The notes under the pieces were generated by a model, which was not told the DNA's origin, ran no database searches, and saw only the letters and a program-made list of their open reading frames with translations. The translations under genes were made by a program, and so were the position numbers. DNA of 64,000 nucleotides, taken from Bugula neritina (Eukaryota; Bryozoa; Gymnolaemata; Cheilostomatida; Bugulidae). Where the stretch lies: positions 3,405,001 to 3,469,000 of the forward strand of contig OZ037765.1 of assembly GCA_964035545.1 (NCBI GenBank), written 5' to 3'. Positions 53,301 through 64,000 of this stretch are shown in pieces (position 1 is the first letter of the stretch; every line of letters starts with the position of its first letter).

Positions 53301-56300
53301 CTTTCTCTGACTCGATAATTGTCCACTTCCATAAGTTAATGTAACACTGGATACACAGTCATCAGCTTCCTGTTACAGTAAATACAAGGTACATTATATA
53401 TAATTGAAGATATAAGTTTTACCATTATGTTATGCTAAACCTATATGCTTTGATGAACAGCATAAAAATATAACAGTCTAAATTCATTGAGGTGTATCTT
53501 TGATTATAAATCTAATTGATCTACTTTGGTAACACTAAGAACAAGTTCAAAATTTATGCAAGTAAAACTTGCTAATTAGACTTCTATTTTATTACTTTAT
53601 TCACATTGTCTCAACTGCATATACTTTTAGAGTGTAAACAAAATGTCATAGTCTGGAGTCAATGTATGATCCAAAAGTCTAGATTGAGAAGAAAAACATA
53701 GACTTACAAGCAAAGGCACAAACACAGTAATCATTCTCTTTTCTTTTGGTTTCAGTATTCCCCTTTCTATTATGATAACATCTTCCGGTATTAATTTACC
53801 TCTTTCTACAGTATATATAAAACATTTCAAATAAATTTACTAAAAAAGGTGTACCTAACAGAAACAAATAGTTGAGATTCAAGAGAGATAGCTCCAACCT
53901 GCATAACATAGAATGTTGACTTTTAGACTGTGGACATACAGGTAACTTTTACTAATCTGCTAATTAAACCTAATTTGAATATCAACCAAACAGTTTACCT
54001 GCACAGAACAGAGAGCTGACTGTATAGACGTCTTGTATCAACTCTTCACCATTATAATTCCTCACAGTGGATACTCTAGCATAGTGAGGTTGTTGTATAT
54101 TCAGATTACTAATCACAGTATCTCTGTAGTCTATAGAAACTAATTTAGAGCTTATTATTGTGTTGAAGTTGGAGTTGTCTGAACATTCTATTTTAAAATG
54201 AGTAGTTGTGAGCTCCTGGTTGGGTGTAGTAGCTGGAAACTCCCATGTAACTCTGATTTCTTCTGGTGACACATCTGTGTGAGAAAATACTGGGTCTCCA
54301 GAAAGCTTTAGAATTTCTAAAAATTTTAAGAAAAAAAATTTAAAGCAGTACGCCCAAAATCACCCAACTATATTATAATGAGAATGAAGATAATACAACT
54401 TTATCCCTTTACAATTATAGCAAACTATACTAATTATAGCTTAATGAACATAAATGTTTTATATCAAATAATGGTTTATATAGATTCTTCAACGCTAATA
54501 AATATATAGTTTGCAGCCAAGATTTTAGACAAAGCTTGCATAACAGCTTTCAGGTTTCAAATGTGAACCTATAGAAAGTGCATCGCCGAAAGTATGCAAG
54601 TTTACACGAAAAACAAAAAAAGTAGTTTTATAACGCTGTTTTGTTAGTGCGTTAAACTAAGATTATATAACAGTAGTCTAATAAAACAGACAAAGTTTAT
54701 TTAGGCAAGGTTTTACGTATAACAAAATATTGTTATCGCCAGGACAGAATGTGATGTCATCATGTTGCAATAGTAGATGGTAATAAATAAATATATGATG
54801 AAGAATAGAGATGGTTTAATTTAATTACAAATGAATAGCTGAACTTGTAGAAACCAATTGAATGATGGTTAATATTCAAGCCGATATGTGAAAATTTACT
54901 ATCATAATTTTTGCTCAACTTATACTGTTGAAGGAATAAAATATTTTCACATCTCCTTTCCTTAGCTAAGCTGATAATATAACTTTACACTTTGAGAAAA
55001 AAAGAGTGCTTGCTTTTAAACATTTAGGTAAAAAATGGTTTCACCAATTTTGTGCGACTTTTAGTAAACTTAAAGTAAAATAATATATGGATCATTTTAC
55101 TTAATTTAGTACACACTGGATATCTTCAGTTTTTAGCCATTTTGCACAATTTAGCTGATAATGAACATGGCTTTTTGCTCAAAACTAGTAAAGCACCAAT
55201 AAATATACCAAAACAATTAAGGTTCTTTTCAATTTTGCTTGATTTCTCATATTTTTTCTTATATATTTAGCTTATTAGGAGTGCGGACCGTTACGAAAAA
55301 AACCGTAACAGTCCGCAACCAAAATTAGCTGAATAATTGGGAAAAAACATGGGAAATGAAGCAAAATTAAAAAGAACTTTAATTTTTTAAGTGTATTTAT
55401 TGGTGTTTTACTAGTTTTGGCTAAAAAAACCCATGTCCATTAGCAGTTAAATTGTGAAAAATAGCTAAAAACTGAAGATATCCAGTGTGTACTAAATTAA
55501 GTAAAATATGACCCATATAAGGAAAGCTTTGAACCTGACGCCTGCAATTAAAAACATGCCTAGGATTTATTTTTGCAATATATTATATTTTGGTTGGTAG
55601 TCATTCTACAAGTTACAATGTAACAAAAAATTAAACAAGTAATTTATAAGCTACCAAGTATATAACAAATTATTCAACTTTGTACCACCATATTTACCTA
55701 TAATAGATAAAGTGAGATCAACAGTTGATGAGCAAAGTCAAATATTCAAATACTATATAATATATATACTTTATAGTTTTACTGGCTAAGAGAGAAAAAC
55801 TTACATTTAGTCACTGTCAAAACACATAATTGTAAAACTTTCTTCCCTCTCTCACTAGGATACGAACTTTATAGACCTTCGACTTGCTTAATCAGGAGCG
55901 CTAGCAAGTTACACATCACGGATTCCAAACAACAATAAAGTTCTGACTGTAAAATTGCACTTTCCACAAAACTATGCCATATATAAATATTCAGTTCATC
56001 AACATATTACTTATAGAGTTGTTATGGAACACCAAGTTTGCTATGGGAATGATTAGAGTTTTGGTTATGCGAATGTAGCTCGTAAGTGTAGGAGAAAAAT
56101 CGTTGACTTTCTAAACTTTCAGCATAAATAAAAAAGTTTAAACTCTACTTTGGCCTCACACATTTCTATATCACCCTTTCCCAACTGACGACACAAAATT
56201 TACTTCCAATTTCATACTAGTTGCGACTCAATCTCTATGCACATTTGCTGATTACAGATAATGAGCACAAGTAGCTGTAAGATCTAGCGAATAAAATATA

Positions 56301-59300
56301 CACCAAAATATACTTGAAATGGCCACAGATTGTGCTGTGCACTTGTTATTGGTCAATAATATATGGCTCATTGCACCAGTGTATGATAATCACCTGCTAT
56401 GTAGGCTCTCAGTGCTACTCCTCTATGTTCTTGTCTAACACTTGAAGACGTGAGTCTGTCTAATCTGTTTTTGTTATGATTAGCTGGATTACGTATATAA
56501 GCTTCAGGATCAACACCTGACAGACTTGGTCTAAATGAGACGAGGTTACCTTTACAACCAGAGCTACTCAAGTCTTCTACATACAGAGCAAGAAAGTCTC
56601 CTTTTCTAACTACTTCTGTAGAGTTCTGTACAAACTGGAATCTGATTCCTCCTGTAGATGCATATTCAGGTGTGAGTAGAGTTTCTGTAATCAGATTGAA
56701 TACAGAAAAGTTACCTTCTCCTGTCTGTCTCCAGATAGCAGCATATGAGTCACAGTAGTCAGTAGAACGACCAATCATATACTTCCAGCCAACTAAATAT
56801 CCGTCTGCTTCTATCTTGTAGTTGAAGAGTAACATGAAAGCATATCCAGCTGATCCATAATTTATTATCTTTGTGTTGGTTGCACTGTCAGAGTTATCTG
56901 AAAAACATAATATGTTATTCCTAAAATGGAATATCACCTTTATCAGGTATATAGTGCAAACCATTTTAATATAAAAATTTACATGCCTGATTATCAGGCT
57001 ATTTAATTATCTCATTACATCAAACCATACATTTTCCTATAAATGTGTTATAATAAAACATTTAGTATGCTGGGTTCATCCTTAAACGTGTAGCTCAATA
57101 ACTTTTTAGACTTAGAATTTTAAAGGTTTATAGCATGCAAATTGCAGTATGTTATTATATCAGTTTAATTCAATGTTACCATGGTACATAGGATATATTT
57201 ATGTTATATCTATTATGAGTTGTGCTCTCTAGAAAAGTGATGAACTCATTTCAGCTCAGCTGCACCTATACATTCACACTATAACCAGTGTAATGAAATA
57301 TTAATTTATATATATATCTCTGGTTTGAAAAAGTATATTGAGGATGCACGCAAAACCTGCAACAACATGTTCATTTGTGTCCAGCTTTTCAAACCTTCCA
57401 GCATGTGCTTTGCTGTCACTTTGCAACGAAGTATTACTGCATGTTCTTTCACAACAGCTTAGAGAAAGTGCATATTTTGCACATTTCTTTGATAAATGCT
57501 TTTTTATAACTTCATTATATACTGTGAAATTAATAAACTAATCTCATTTTAGTTGAATTTCACATTTTCTAATCTATTGTATTTTTGCATATCATTTCAT
57601 ATTTGCTGTAACGTATGTAGCAAATGTGCCTTCTGCCAATAGCACAATTTTTCTCTGTGCCTTCTATCTTAGCAATAGCGTACATTTTGTTCTCTATGCA
57701 CACATTTACTTTATAAATACTAAAGTTCTAGCATGTTTCAATTTTATTTTATGTTTAAAACTTCAGATCCCAGAATGCACATAATATATTATCTATATAT
57801 TAGAAAAAACCATATTTTATTTATGTAAAATGTTTACATTGAGCCAAATGACTCTGGCCTATAGTGACTGACAAAGACGTCAGTGGATTGATAGATAATT
57901 TGTCTATAGCAGACAACTGACTAGCAATGCTGAAGTTGCTTTCCATAACCTTCGTATAACTCAAGGTGATGGTGAAACTCACCTGAGTATACTGCTGGAT
58001 TGTAGTGAACAAAACAACAAAACAAAACAAAAACAAAATTGCCTGGTCGTTGCATAAGAAAGCTGAAAAGATTTCACAGAGATACCCAAATTAGTTCAGT
58101 ACACTACCTAAGGGAGCTGACAGACTATCAGAAGGTGATGGAATAGAATATTATCTTGTGGAAACACAATTGAAAACAAAAGTATTTACTGAAGAAGGAG
58201 GTATGAAAACATTTTTCAGTCAGCATAGAAAATGTACTGTATGCCTCTGCCTGGCATGTAATTTTTCATTTCATAACTAATAATGATGTTGTGCTCTGCC
58301 CACTTCCATTTTGACTGATAATGTTTTCTTTTTTACATTTTACATGCAAATCGTAATTAAGATAACATATATGCATTTGCACCCAATTTAATATTAATTA
58401 GACATTTTATAGTATTTAGAGAAATTTTGCTAACATTATTGACAAGGTTGCATATCATTGGTAAGTTTAGATTTGCAATAGCCTAAAATTGTTGTATACT
58501 TTCAAATTATGGTGAAAAATTCTTTTTCAATCAAGAAGCTGTAGCTATAAAAAATTAAAAGTCTCACTCATACCTGAATACCAGAGAGGGAGGTTAAAGT
58601 ACTGGTAGCCTGTATGCTTATCTGATGTCACTCCAGTATCATCTGCTCTCTTGTTGACAATCTCACATAGATCTCCACTCACTTCCTTCACTATAGAACT
58701 ACAGTTATAACTGATGTCTTCATCTTGTAAACAGAAACTCATACAGTCTCTGAGGTCTGATGTACTTATATGGCTGTACTTTTGTAATCCATAGCTCAGA
58801 TAGTAACCTTTAGTAGCTGTCCATGGCTGCCATATTCCTGTGAAATACAATACTCTATGAGAGAGTGTACACAAAAATTTGTTTATAACTAGACCTATGA
58901 TTACTTGTTGCCTAAAAACATTTCATATATCAGTCACATTTTAGGGTCAGATTTTAAGAAATATAGAATTTGATAGATTGATCTGAATGCTGTAATTTGT
59001 TGTGCGCTCTAAAATTCAAAGTCTTTCTGCAACATTTATAATTTATTTGAGTATATAACAATAATTTTTTCTCAAAACGTGCTATATAGACTTACTATAC
59101 GATGTTGTATTGCAATCCTATAGTCATTCGATTTCATATATACTCACCAGCACAGTCTGGTCTAACAGAGTATCTCCACTGACTATCAGAACTACTAATA
59201 GTGGCAGTCTGAGATTTCTCTGCTAACAGTTGACAGTTTTCATCCTCAGTTCTGTAGTTTATTGAAGCACATATAAATGATGTCTGCTGCATACACTGAG

Positions 59301-59737
59301 CTCTACACTCATCTTCACTGTTTACAGAGAGATTCTTTATACTACCAGATGTTATGTATGGATCTAGTCTACCCACACCTGACGTCCAGTCACAGGTTAA
59401 TTCTGAAGACATGCAATAATAAAGCATATGGTGCTTGCTATAATAGTTTAATTAGTGTACATAATATTGGCTGGGAAAGTTAAAGTATTTATGTCTAGTG
59501 TTCGTAAAGTGTTTTAGAATAGCAAGAGTTTACTATTGATTTATACATTTGAGAGCAAGTACTATAAATTCATCAGTTTATAGAATTTCTGTCCATGCTA
59601 TAATAATTTTCACAAAAAACTCTTAATAAGTCATGTTATAAAATAATGTTATCTAACATACCTTGTACTGGTGCAGAGATAGACACAGTAACTAGAAAAA
59701 ACCACAAGTGAAAACACAAATACAGTATTCTCTCCAT
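50346..59737 (-). CDS. Gene E: full-length receptor gene with one in-frame stop in exon 9
   Basis: Exons: 59662-59737 signal peptide; 59148-59402 PAN1; 58574-58837 PAN2; 56394-56897 variable-loop domain; 53999-54316 FNIII-like; 53708-53805 and 53183-53369 unnamed module; 52595-52707 and 52076-52286 FNIII; 51517-51900 phosphatase-like with RKKR; 51212-51421 sushi; 50346-50674 transmembrane and tail (YEEV, YEIT, YEKV, YENT). The frame is open for 982 codons except one TCA to TAA change at 52179-52181 in exon 9 (TIE*LYSQ against TIESLYSQ in the others). This would remove everything from the second half of the FNIII onward, including the membrane anchor. Exons 8 and 9 together are phase 1-1, so skipping both would restore a frame. 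Otherwise a very young pseudogene, a null allele or a sequence error. Confidence 0.8.
50870..51182. repeat. 17-bp minisatellite in intron 11 of gene E
   Basis: About 18 imperfect copies of a 17-base unit like ACATACAGTAGACTGAC. Because 17 is not a multiple of 3 the array can stay open in several frames, which explains the long YVSVYCMCQST-like frame over it. It is not coding. Confidence 0.95.
55087..55516. mobile_element. 430-bp fold-back (long-TIR) element in intron 4 of gene E
   Basis: The whole segment is one imperfect palindrome with arms of about 200 bases, from ATGG(A/G)TCAT...TTTACTTAATTTAGTAC at both ends to a GC-rich central hairpin, GCGGACCGTTACG facing CGTAACAGTCCGC (55283-55316). 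Genes A and C lack it at the matching site. Depending on where the end is set, it left either no duplication or an ATAT target duplication. Non-coding; a long-TIR MITE by form. Confidence 0.85.
55845..55922 (-). mobile_element. Degenerate tRNA-like SINE relic in intron 4 of gene E
   Basis: Aligns with the gene B and C relics: AGGATACGAAC at the B-box position and ATCAGGAGCGCTAGCAAGT downstream. Confidence 0.35.
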
Positions 59738-60152
59738 GTTAACACTACTTAGTAATGTCTATACACTGAAGTAGTGCTAAGTAAAGTTATGCTTCTATAC
59801 AAATGAATCACAATAGCTAGAACCTTCCAATATAAGTAGGTAGCTGCTATAATAGATGCATTGTACCTAAAAGAATAAAAAGTCACAAGACTGTAGTACA
59901 AGGAGGAAGTTGAAAAATTCTATTCAAATATTTCAATCAGTATTGTGTAATAAGTATTCAATTTTCACTCTCAATGCATTTTGTTATTTTGAAGGTTGTG
60001 TCCCCTGTACTAGGTAAAAGAAGTTGCGCTGATTCGATACATTGTTAATGTTTAATAAAAGTATTGCTCCTTTATTATACATAAGACTATTAGACATGCA
60101 CCACTCAGCTAGCGAGGTAATGAAGTAAGTCAAGTAACATTAATTGAGGTTC

Positions 60153-61267
60153 AAACTTGAAGATGCAATCACCTAAATTACTGTAAGTGACGTGCCTCGT
60201 TTGGTGAACAGAATTATCAAATGTAGTTAATACTTTTATCACATAGGTGCAGTTCTGTTTTAGGAATTTGGTGTCAGTACAGGGCCATATGAGGCCTGTC
60301 TGTGAGCAGCATTTGATGTTATTTTCATATCACGTATCGCTCTGGGTAGGAAGCTGCTATGAAATAATTAGGTGTTGGTCCTGAGAGTGGTAGGCATGCC
60401 ATTTAACTGGGACTTGGTGGTAACTGATGTAGTGGGCTGGTCTATGAAGTGTTCATACAATTTTGAGTGTGAAAGATGATATTCCTCTTTGGCCAGCATC
60501 TGCATCAAGAGACTAAGTCGTAGGTCTTTGCGCCTGTTTTGCAGGGGGGTTAATCCAAGCCTAGATCTTGCCTCATCTGAGCTACCTCTGCTTTTAATAC
60601 TTGCCACAAATCTTATAGCCTGCTCTTGCATTTGTTCGATGTCTACTGCAGCCTTCATGGAGCTAGGGTCCCACACAGCAGCAGCATATTCTAGGTGAGG
60701 ACGACACAGGGCTTTGTATGCTATTAACTTTGCCTTTTCTGGTGCCCAATAAAGTGCCCTTTTAATCATCCCGAGTTTTTTCGCTTCGCTGTGAGTAATT
60801 TCTGCTGGATATGCATATGAAACTTCAGGTCTGATTGTATTGTGACACCAAGATACAACGCGTGTACAAATAACTGCGAGAGTCTGGCCTCCAAGTGAAT
60901 AGTTATGTGTGAATCACTTGTCACTGAAGATGATGATCTTGCTTTTTTTCACATTGAAAATGATGCTCAGAAGTCAAAAGAGTTCAGGTTGTGTGGAAAA
61001 TGGGCTGTGTCCTGCTGGCTTGTGATAGTCTGGTACATTAAGGTATCATCTGCAAATAGGGCGATTTAACAATCTACCTCGTTTGAGAGCTGATCCCTGA
61101 GGTGCTCCTGACAAGAATGGGAGACTGCTTGAAACCTTACCATTAGGTATCACCCGCTGAGAACTATCAGTAAGGAAATTATGTATTCAGTGAAGTAAAT
61201 TTGTGTCAAACGTTTCTATATCCTGGAGTTTTTCCGTTAGAAGTGCATGCTGCACCTTGTCAAAGGC
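60153..61267 (-). mobile_element. LINE (non-LTR retrotransposon) fragment, copy 2
   Basis: Longer copy of the insertion at 1995-2895. The minus strand reads reverse-transcriptase motifs in order: FDKVQHALL, then FLTDSSQRVIPNGKVSS, LSGAPQGSAL, ADDTLM, and the thumb/3' part with CRPHLEYAAAVWDPSS and GSSDEARSRLGLTP. The segment between SGAPQGS and FADD, which holds FINDLP in copy 1, is deleted, and there are stops (for example the usual Trp after LLH is TGA). AGGTTC flanks both ends and may be the target duplication. It lies in the candidate 5'UTR intron of gene E, same strand as the gene. Confidence 0.85.
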
Positions 61268-61675
61268 TTAGGTTCGGATTAACTCTTAATATCAGAAAAA
61301 GCAAACAATGAAAGCATCTACTTTCACCTTTTAGGAGTTCGACTTCTATTTTTGCTGAATGAAGTAATTTGATAGAAAATGTCAAAATAAAGTTATACTG
61401 TCTAAAAATTCATTCAAATTTTCCAGCATTTGTATTTACATACATGTATGTAGTTGAACTATATATTGTAAATATAGCTATTAGGATAGTTGATTGCATG
61501 AAGATAAAAAACAAGTTTACACTATCATATAACATAATTACTTTTGAATAAGTAAATGTGAAAATTCAGAACAAAATATATACCTATGGTTATGCTTCAA
61601 CAAAAAAATTGAAGCACTATTTTGTAGAGCAGAAAAGTAGCACAAGCATAACATTTGACTAAATATTTCACTCAC

Positions 61676-61760
61676 TTCCTTCAAGGTTTTTATGCATAAA
61701 AACCACTTTTTCGCTGCAAAGCACTCAACTGGCTTTGAATAATAAAAGCTGCCAAGCTTT
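61676..61760 (-). promoter_or_regulatory. Candidate core promoter and 5'UTR exon of gene E
   Basis: TATA-like TTTTATTATT (61738-61747, minus strand), conserved block and donor GGAA|GTGAGT (last exon base 61676). With the acceptor near 59765 the 5'UTR intron would be about 1.9 kb and contain the LINE. Confidence 0.4.
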
Positions 61761-62768
61761 TGTGGAGTTGTGAATTATTGCAGCTTCTTAAAAATTAAAT
61801 TTTATTTCTTTGTTCTCACTCTGTGGTCAGCATTACATTGACCTTTTGACTCTGCTACCAGAAGTAACTGTCTCAATAGTCTAGTCATATGAATAATTAA
61901 GATACATTTGCCTGTTGTATTCTCTGTTTACAAGTTGTCTCCTCTATAAACTGTAAGACTGAATATAAAACTTACTCAAACTACATTCAATGTTTAATAT
62001 CTGCTAATAGCTTTGATGATTCTCTACATCTTTTGACTCCTATATAGTATTTGTAAATTGCTGAAAAAAAGCTGTTTTATACTGAGTGTCTGACAAAGTC
62101 GCACTCTAGTCACCAAAATGCATTTATGTCTTCTGAATAATGATAATAATAATACATGCATGTATATCAAAGTTATTAAAAGTATAGGGCCAAAATTTGA
62201 TCAACAAAGGAATAATAGTCAGAAGTTGTGCAACCTCCACCACTATACAGCTATCTGATTGTTAATTTCTAGCATAAATACATTGTAGTGCTCCAATGCC
62301 ATATGCCAAAGTTATATTTTGTTACAATAAAAGTACATGTAGGTCATTTCACAGTTTCAACACAAATATTTTATAATTTTATTTTTCAATTAGCTTTATT
62401 ATAATAAAAATAGAAGTGCTTTATATATTATAGTTATTAGAAAATATGAATAGTTATGTAAACTGCAGGCAGTTGTTATTGAATCATTTTGTTCAAGAAA
62501 AACAATTTCTAAAGCATATTATAGAGCAACATACCTTACAAATAAATTTAGTCAGAAATATTTTATTCATATTTTGTAATCTAAAAACTAGCAGCTAAAA
62601 TTATTATGACAAAATTTACTTTAATATAGACAAGAAAATTTAAACAAATCAACCAGGAAGCATATTTTTATAAAACAGTGGAAGTGCAGATATGTAGTTT
62701 CAAGCAATTATAGTAAGTACCATATATAATAAAACATTTTCTAAAAGTTAGTTTAATCTAAATCAAGA
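61761..62768. other. Intergenic: 3' flank of gene F
   Basis: AT-rich, nearly identical to the 3' flanks of genes A and E until about 62770, where roughly 280 bases are missing, so the flank joins mid-tail. Minus-strand AATAAA at 62562-62567. No gene seen. Confidence 0.5.
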
Positions 62769-63850
62769 TTACTCATACTCAGCACTTTGTACTGGTGCGT
62801 CTCCTGTAACACCCTGATTTTTAGAAGATGTAGGAGTCAGCCCCACTTCTTCATATTCAGGATTAGGCTGATCTATATTCTCTCCAGACTCAGTACCAAA
62901 AGATCTTCTCACCACCATCAAAATAATAATCACTGCTTGTAAAATAATGATGAAACCCATTGGAACACCAACTGCTACTCCAACCACCCAGCCTGTAGCA
63001 AAAGCAAAAATATATCAATTATTTGTATAAAATCTATACACATGTGTAGGCTATAAATGATTATTTTTGAAAAAGTTTAAATTTTTTGTATGTAAATAAC
63101 CATTGAGCTACAAGGTTGCTGGTACACATATTCAAAACTAAGACAATGGTTTTAATGTCAAGATGTCTAATATTTCACACTTTCCAGTTTTGGTAGACTG
63201 ACACATACAATAGACTGACACATACAGTAGACTAACACATACAGTAAACTGACACATACAGTAGACTGACACATGCAGTAGACTGACACATACAGTAGAC
63301 TGACACATACAGTGGACTGACACATACAGTAGACTGACACATACAGTAGACTGACACATACAGTAGACTGACACATACAGTAGACTGATACATACAGTAG
63401 ACTGACACATACAGTAGACTGACACATACAGTAGACTGACACATACAGCAAACTGACACATACAGTAGATTGACACATGCAGTAGACTGACACATACAGT
63501 AGACTGACACATACAGTAGACTGACACATACAGTAGACTGACACATACAGTAGACTGACACATACAGTAGAGTGACACATGCAGTAGAGTGACACATGCA
63601 GTATAGCTGACAATACATTACAAAGATGGCTGACACATACCTTGAGTTGGTAGTTCACAAATAGGAAGATTGTCAGACCATTCTGCTTTATCATCTACTA
63701 ATTGACATGTGATGATAGCAGGACCTTTTCTGATAAATCCTTCTTTACAGTTGTAAGACGCAGCAGAACCCAAGTTCCAGCTTTTATCAACAACTGGTGT
63801 TTCAATATTTGCTACAGATTGTGGTGTTGAGCATGTGATTGGTTGAACCA
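62769..63850 (-). CDS. Gene F, 3' part: sushi exon + transmembrane exon with truncated tail (partial)
   Basis: Last two exons of a further copy; the rest lies beyond the right edge. Exon 11 (63641-63850) is an open sushi domain with four cysteines. Exon 12 (62769-62992) starts GWVVGVAVGVPMGFIIILQ like the others but stops right after SAEYE: a deletion of about 280 bases removes the final ~35 tail residues and the start of the 3' flank, and the new junction supplies TAA. The product would keep the YEEV motif and lose the second-tyrosine context plus YEKV and YENT. A PNPEYEEVGLTPTS block is intact. Whether this is a signalling-deficient variant or a pseudogene cannot be judged without the upstream exons. 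Confidence 0.8.
63185..63606. repeat. 17-bp minisatellite in intron 11 of gene F
   Basis: About 25 copies of the ACATACAGTAGACTGAC-type unit, more uniform than in gene E. Open frames across it in three frames are repeat artefacts. Confidence 0.95.
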
Positions 63851-64000
63851 CTAAAGCAAAAAAATATGGTAATAATGTCATTTGTTATTTTAATAAAGAT
63901 AAAATAATGCCATTTAATTTTTATTTTAGCTGATAATACAAATAACCGATAATAAAAATAGTATTTTATGTGGTTACTAAAAATTAGCTATAATTCCACA

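Noticed and set aside
63185-63606. CRISPR-like regular repeats
   Set aside because: Units are contiguous 17-mers with no unique spacers, in an intron of an animal gene.

Overview
The window is AT-rich, intron-rich animal DNA. It holds a head-to-tail array of closely related receptor-like genes, all on the minus strand. No gene supported on the plus strand was found. The organism cannot be named from the sequence. Phase-1 extracellular modules (PAN/apple, FNIII, sushi, a receptor-phosphatase-like membrane-proximal domain), compact introns and LINE relics fit a non-bilaterian animal such as a sponge, but that is inference.

Each complete unit has 12 coding exons: (1) signal peptide; (2) PAN/apple 1; (3) PAN/apple 2; (4) an unnamed ~165-aa beta-rich domain with a hypervariable loop; (5) FNIII-like; (6+7) an unnamed ~95-aa module; (8+9) FNIII; (10) a domain resembling the membrane-proximal region of receptor tyrosine phosphatases, with a furin-like RKKR site; (11) sushi/CCP; (12) transmembrane helix plus a ~80-aa tail with four tyrosine motifs. 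Splice sites were placed by hand from GT/AG and reading phase. Because all copies align exon by exon, most boundaries are firm.

Layout, left to right (each gene reads right to left): gene 0 (395-1559, 5' exons only, runs off the left edge); gene A (4406-13926, exon 10 decayed); gene B (16042-25606, intact, 985 aa); gene C (27710-38487, intact, 987 aa, carrying a 1.3-kb transposon in intron 2); gene D (41682-48246, pseudogene with four lesions); gene E (50346-59737, one nonsense codon in exon 9); gene F (62769-63850, 3' exons only, truncated tail, runs off the right edge). The intergenic stretches carry a recurring candidate promoter and 5'UTR-intron donor, two LINE fragments from one duplicated insertion, a 758-bp TIR element between long TA microsatellites, and a 50-bp perfect palindrome. 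Introns carry a 17-bp minisatellite, a 430-bp fold-back element with an older relative, and tRNA-like SINE relics.

The products should be single-pass cell-surface receptors. Clustering, a length-variable loop in an otherwise conserved ectodomain, pseudogenes, mosaic introns and conserved tyrosine tails together resemble the genomic signature of self/non-self or innate-immune receptor families. That is the candidate undescribed system here; function is not shown by sequence alone.
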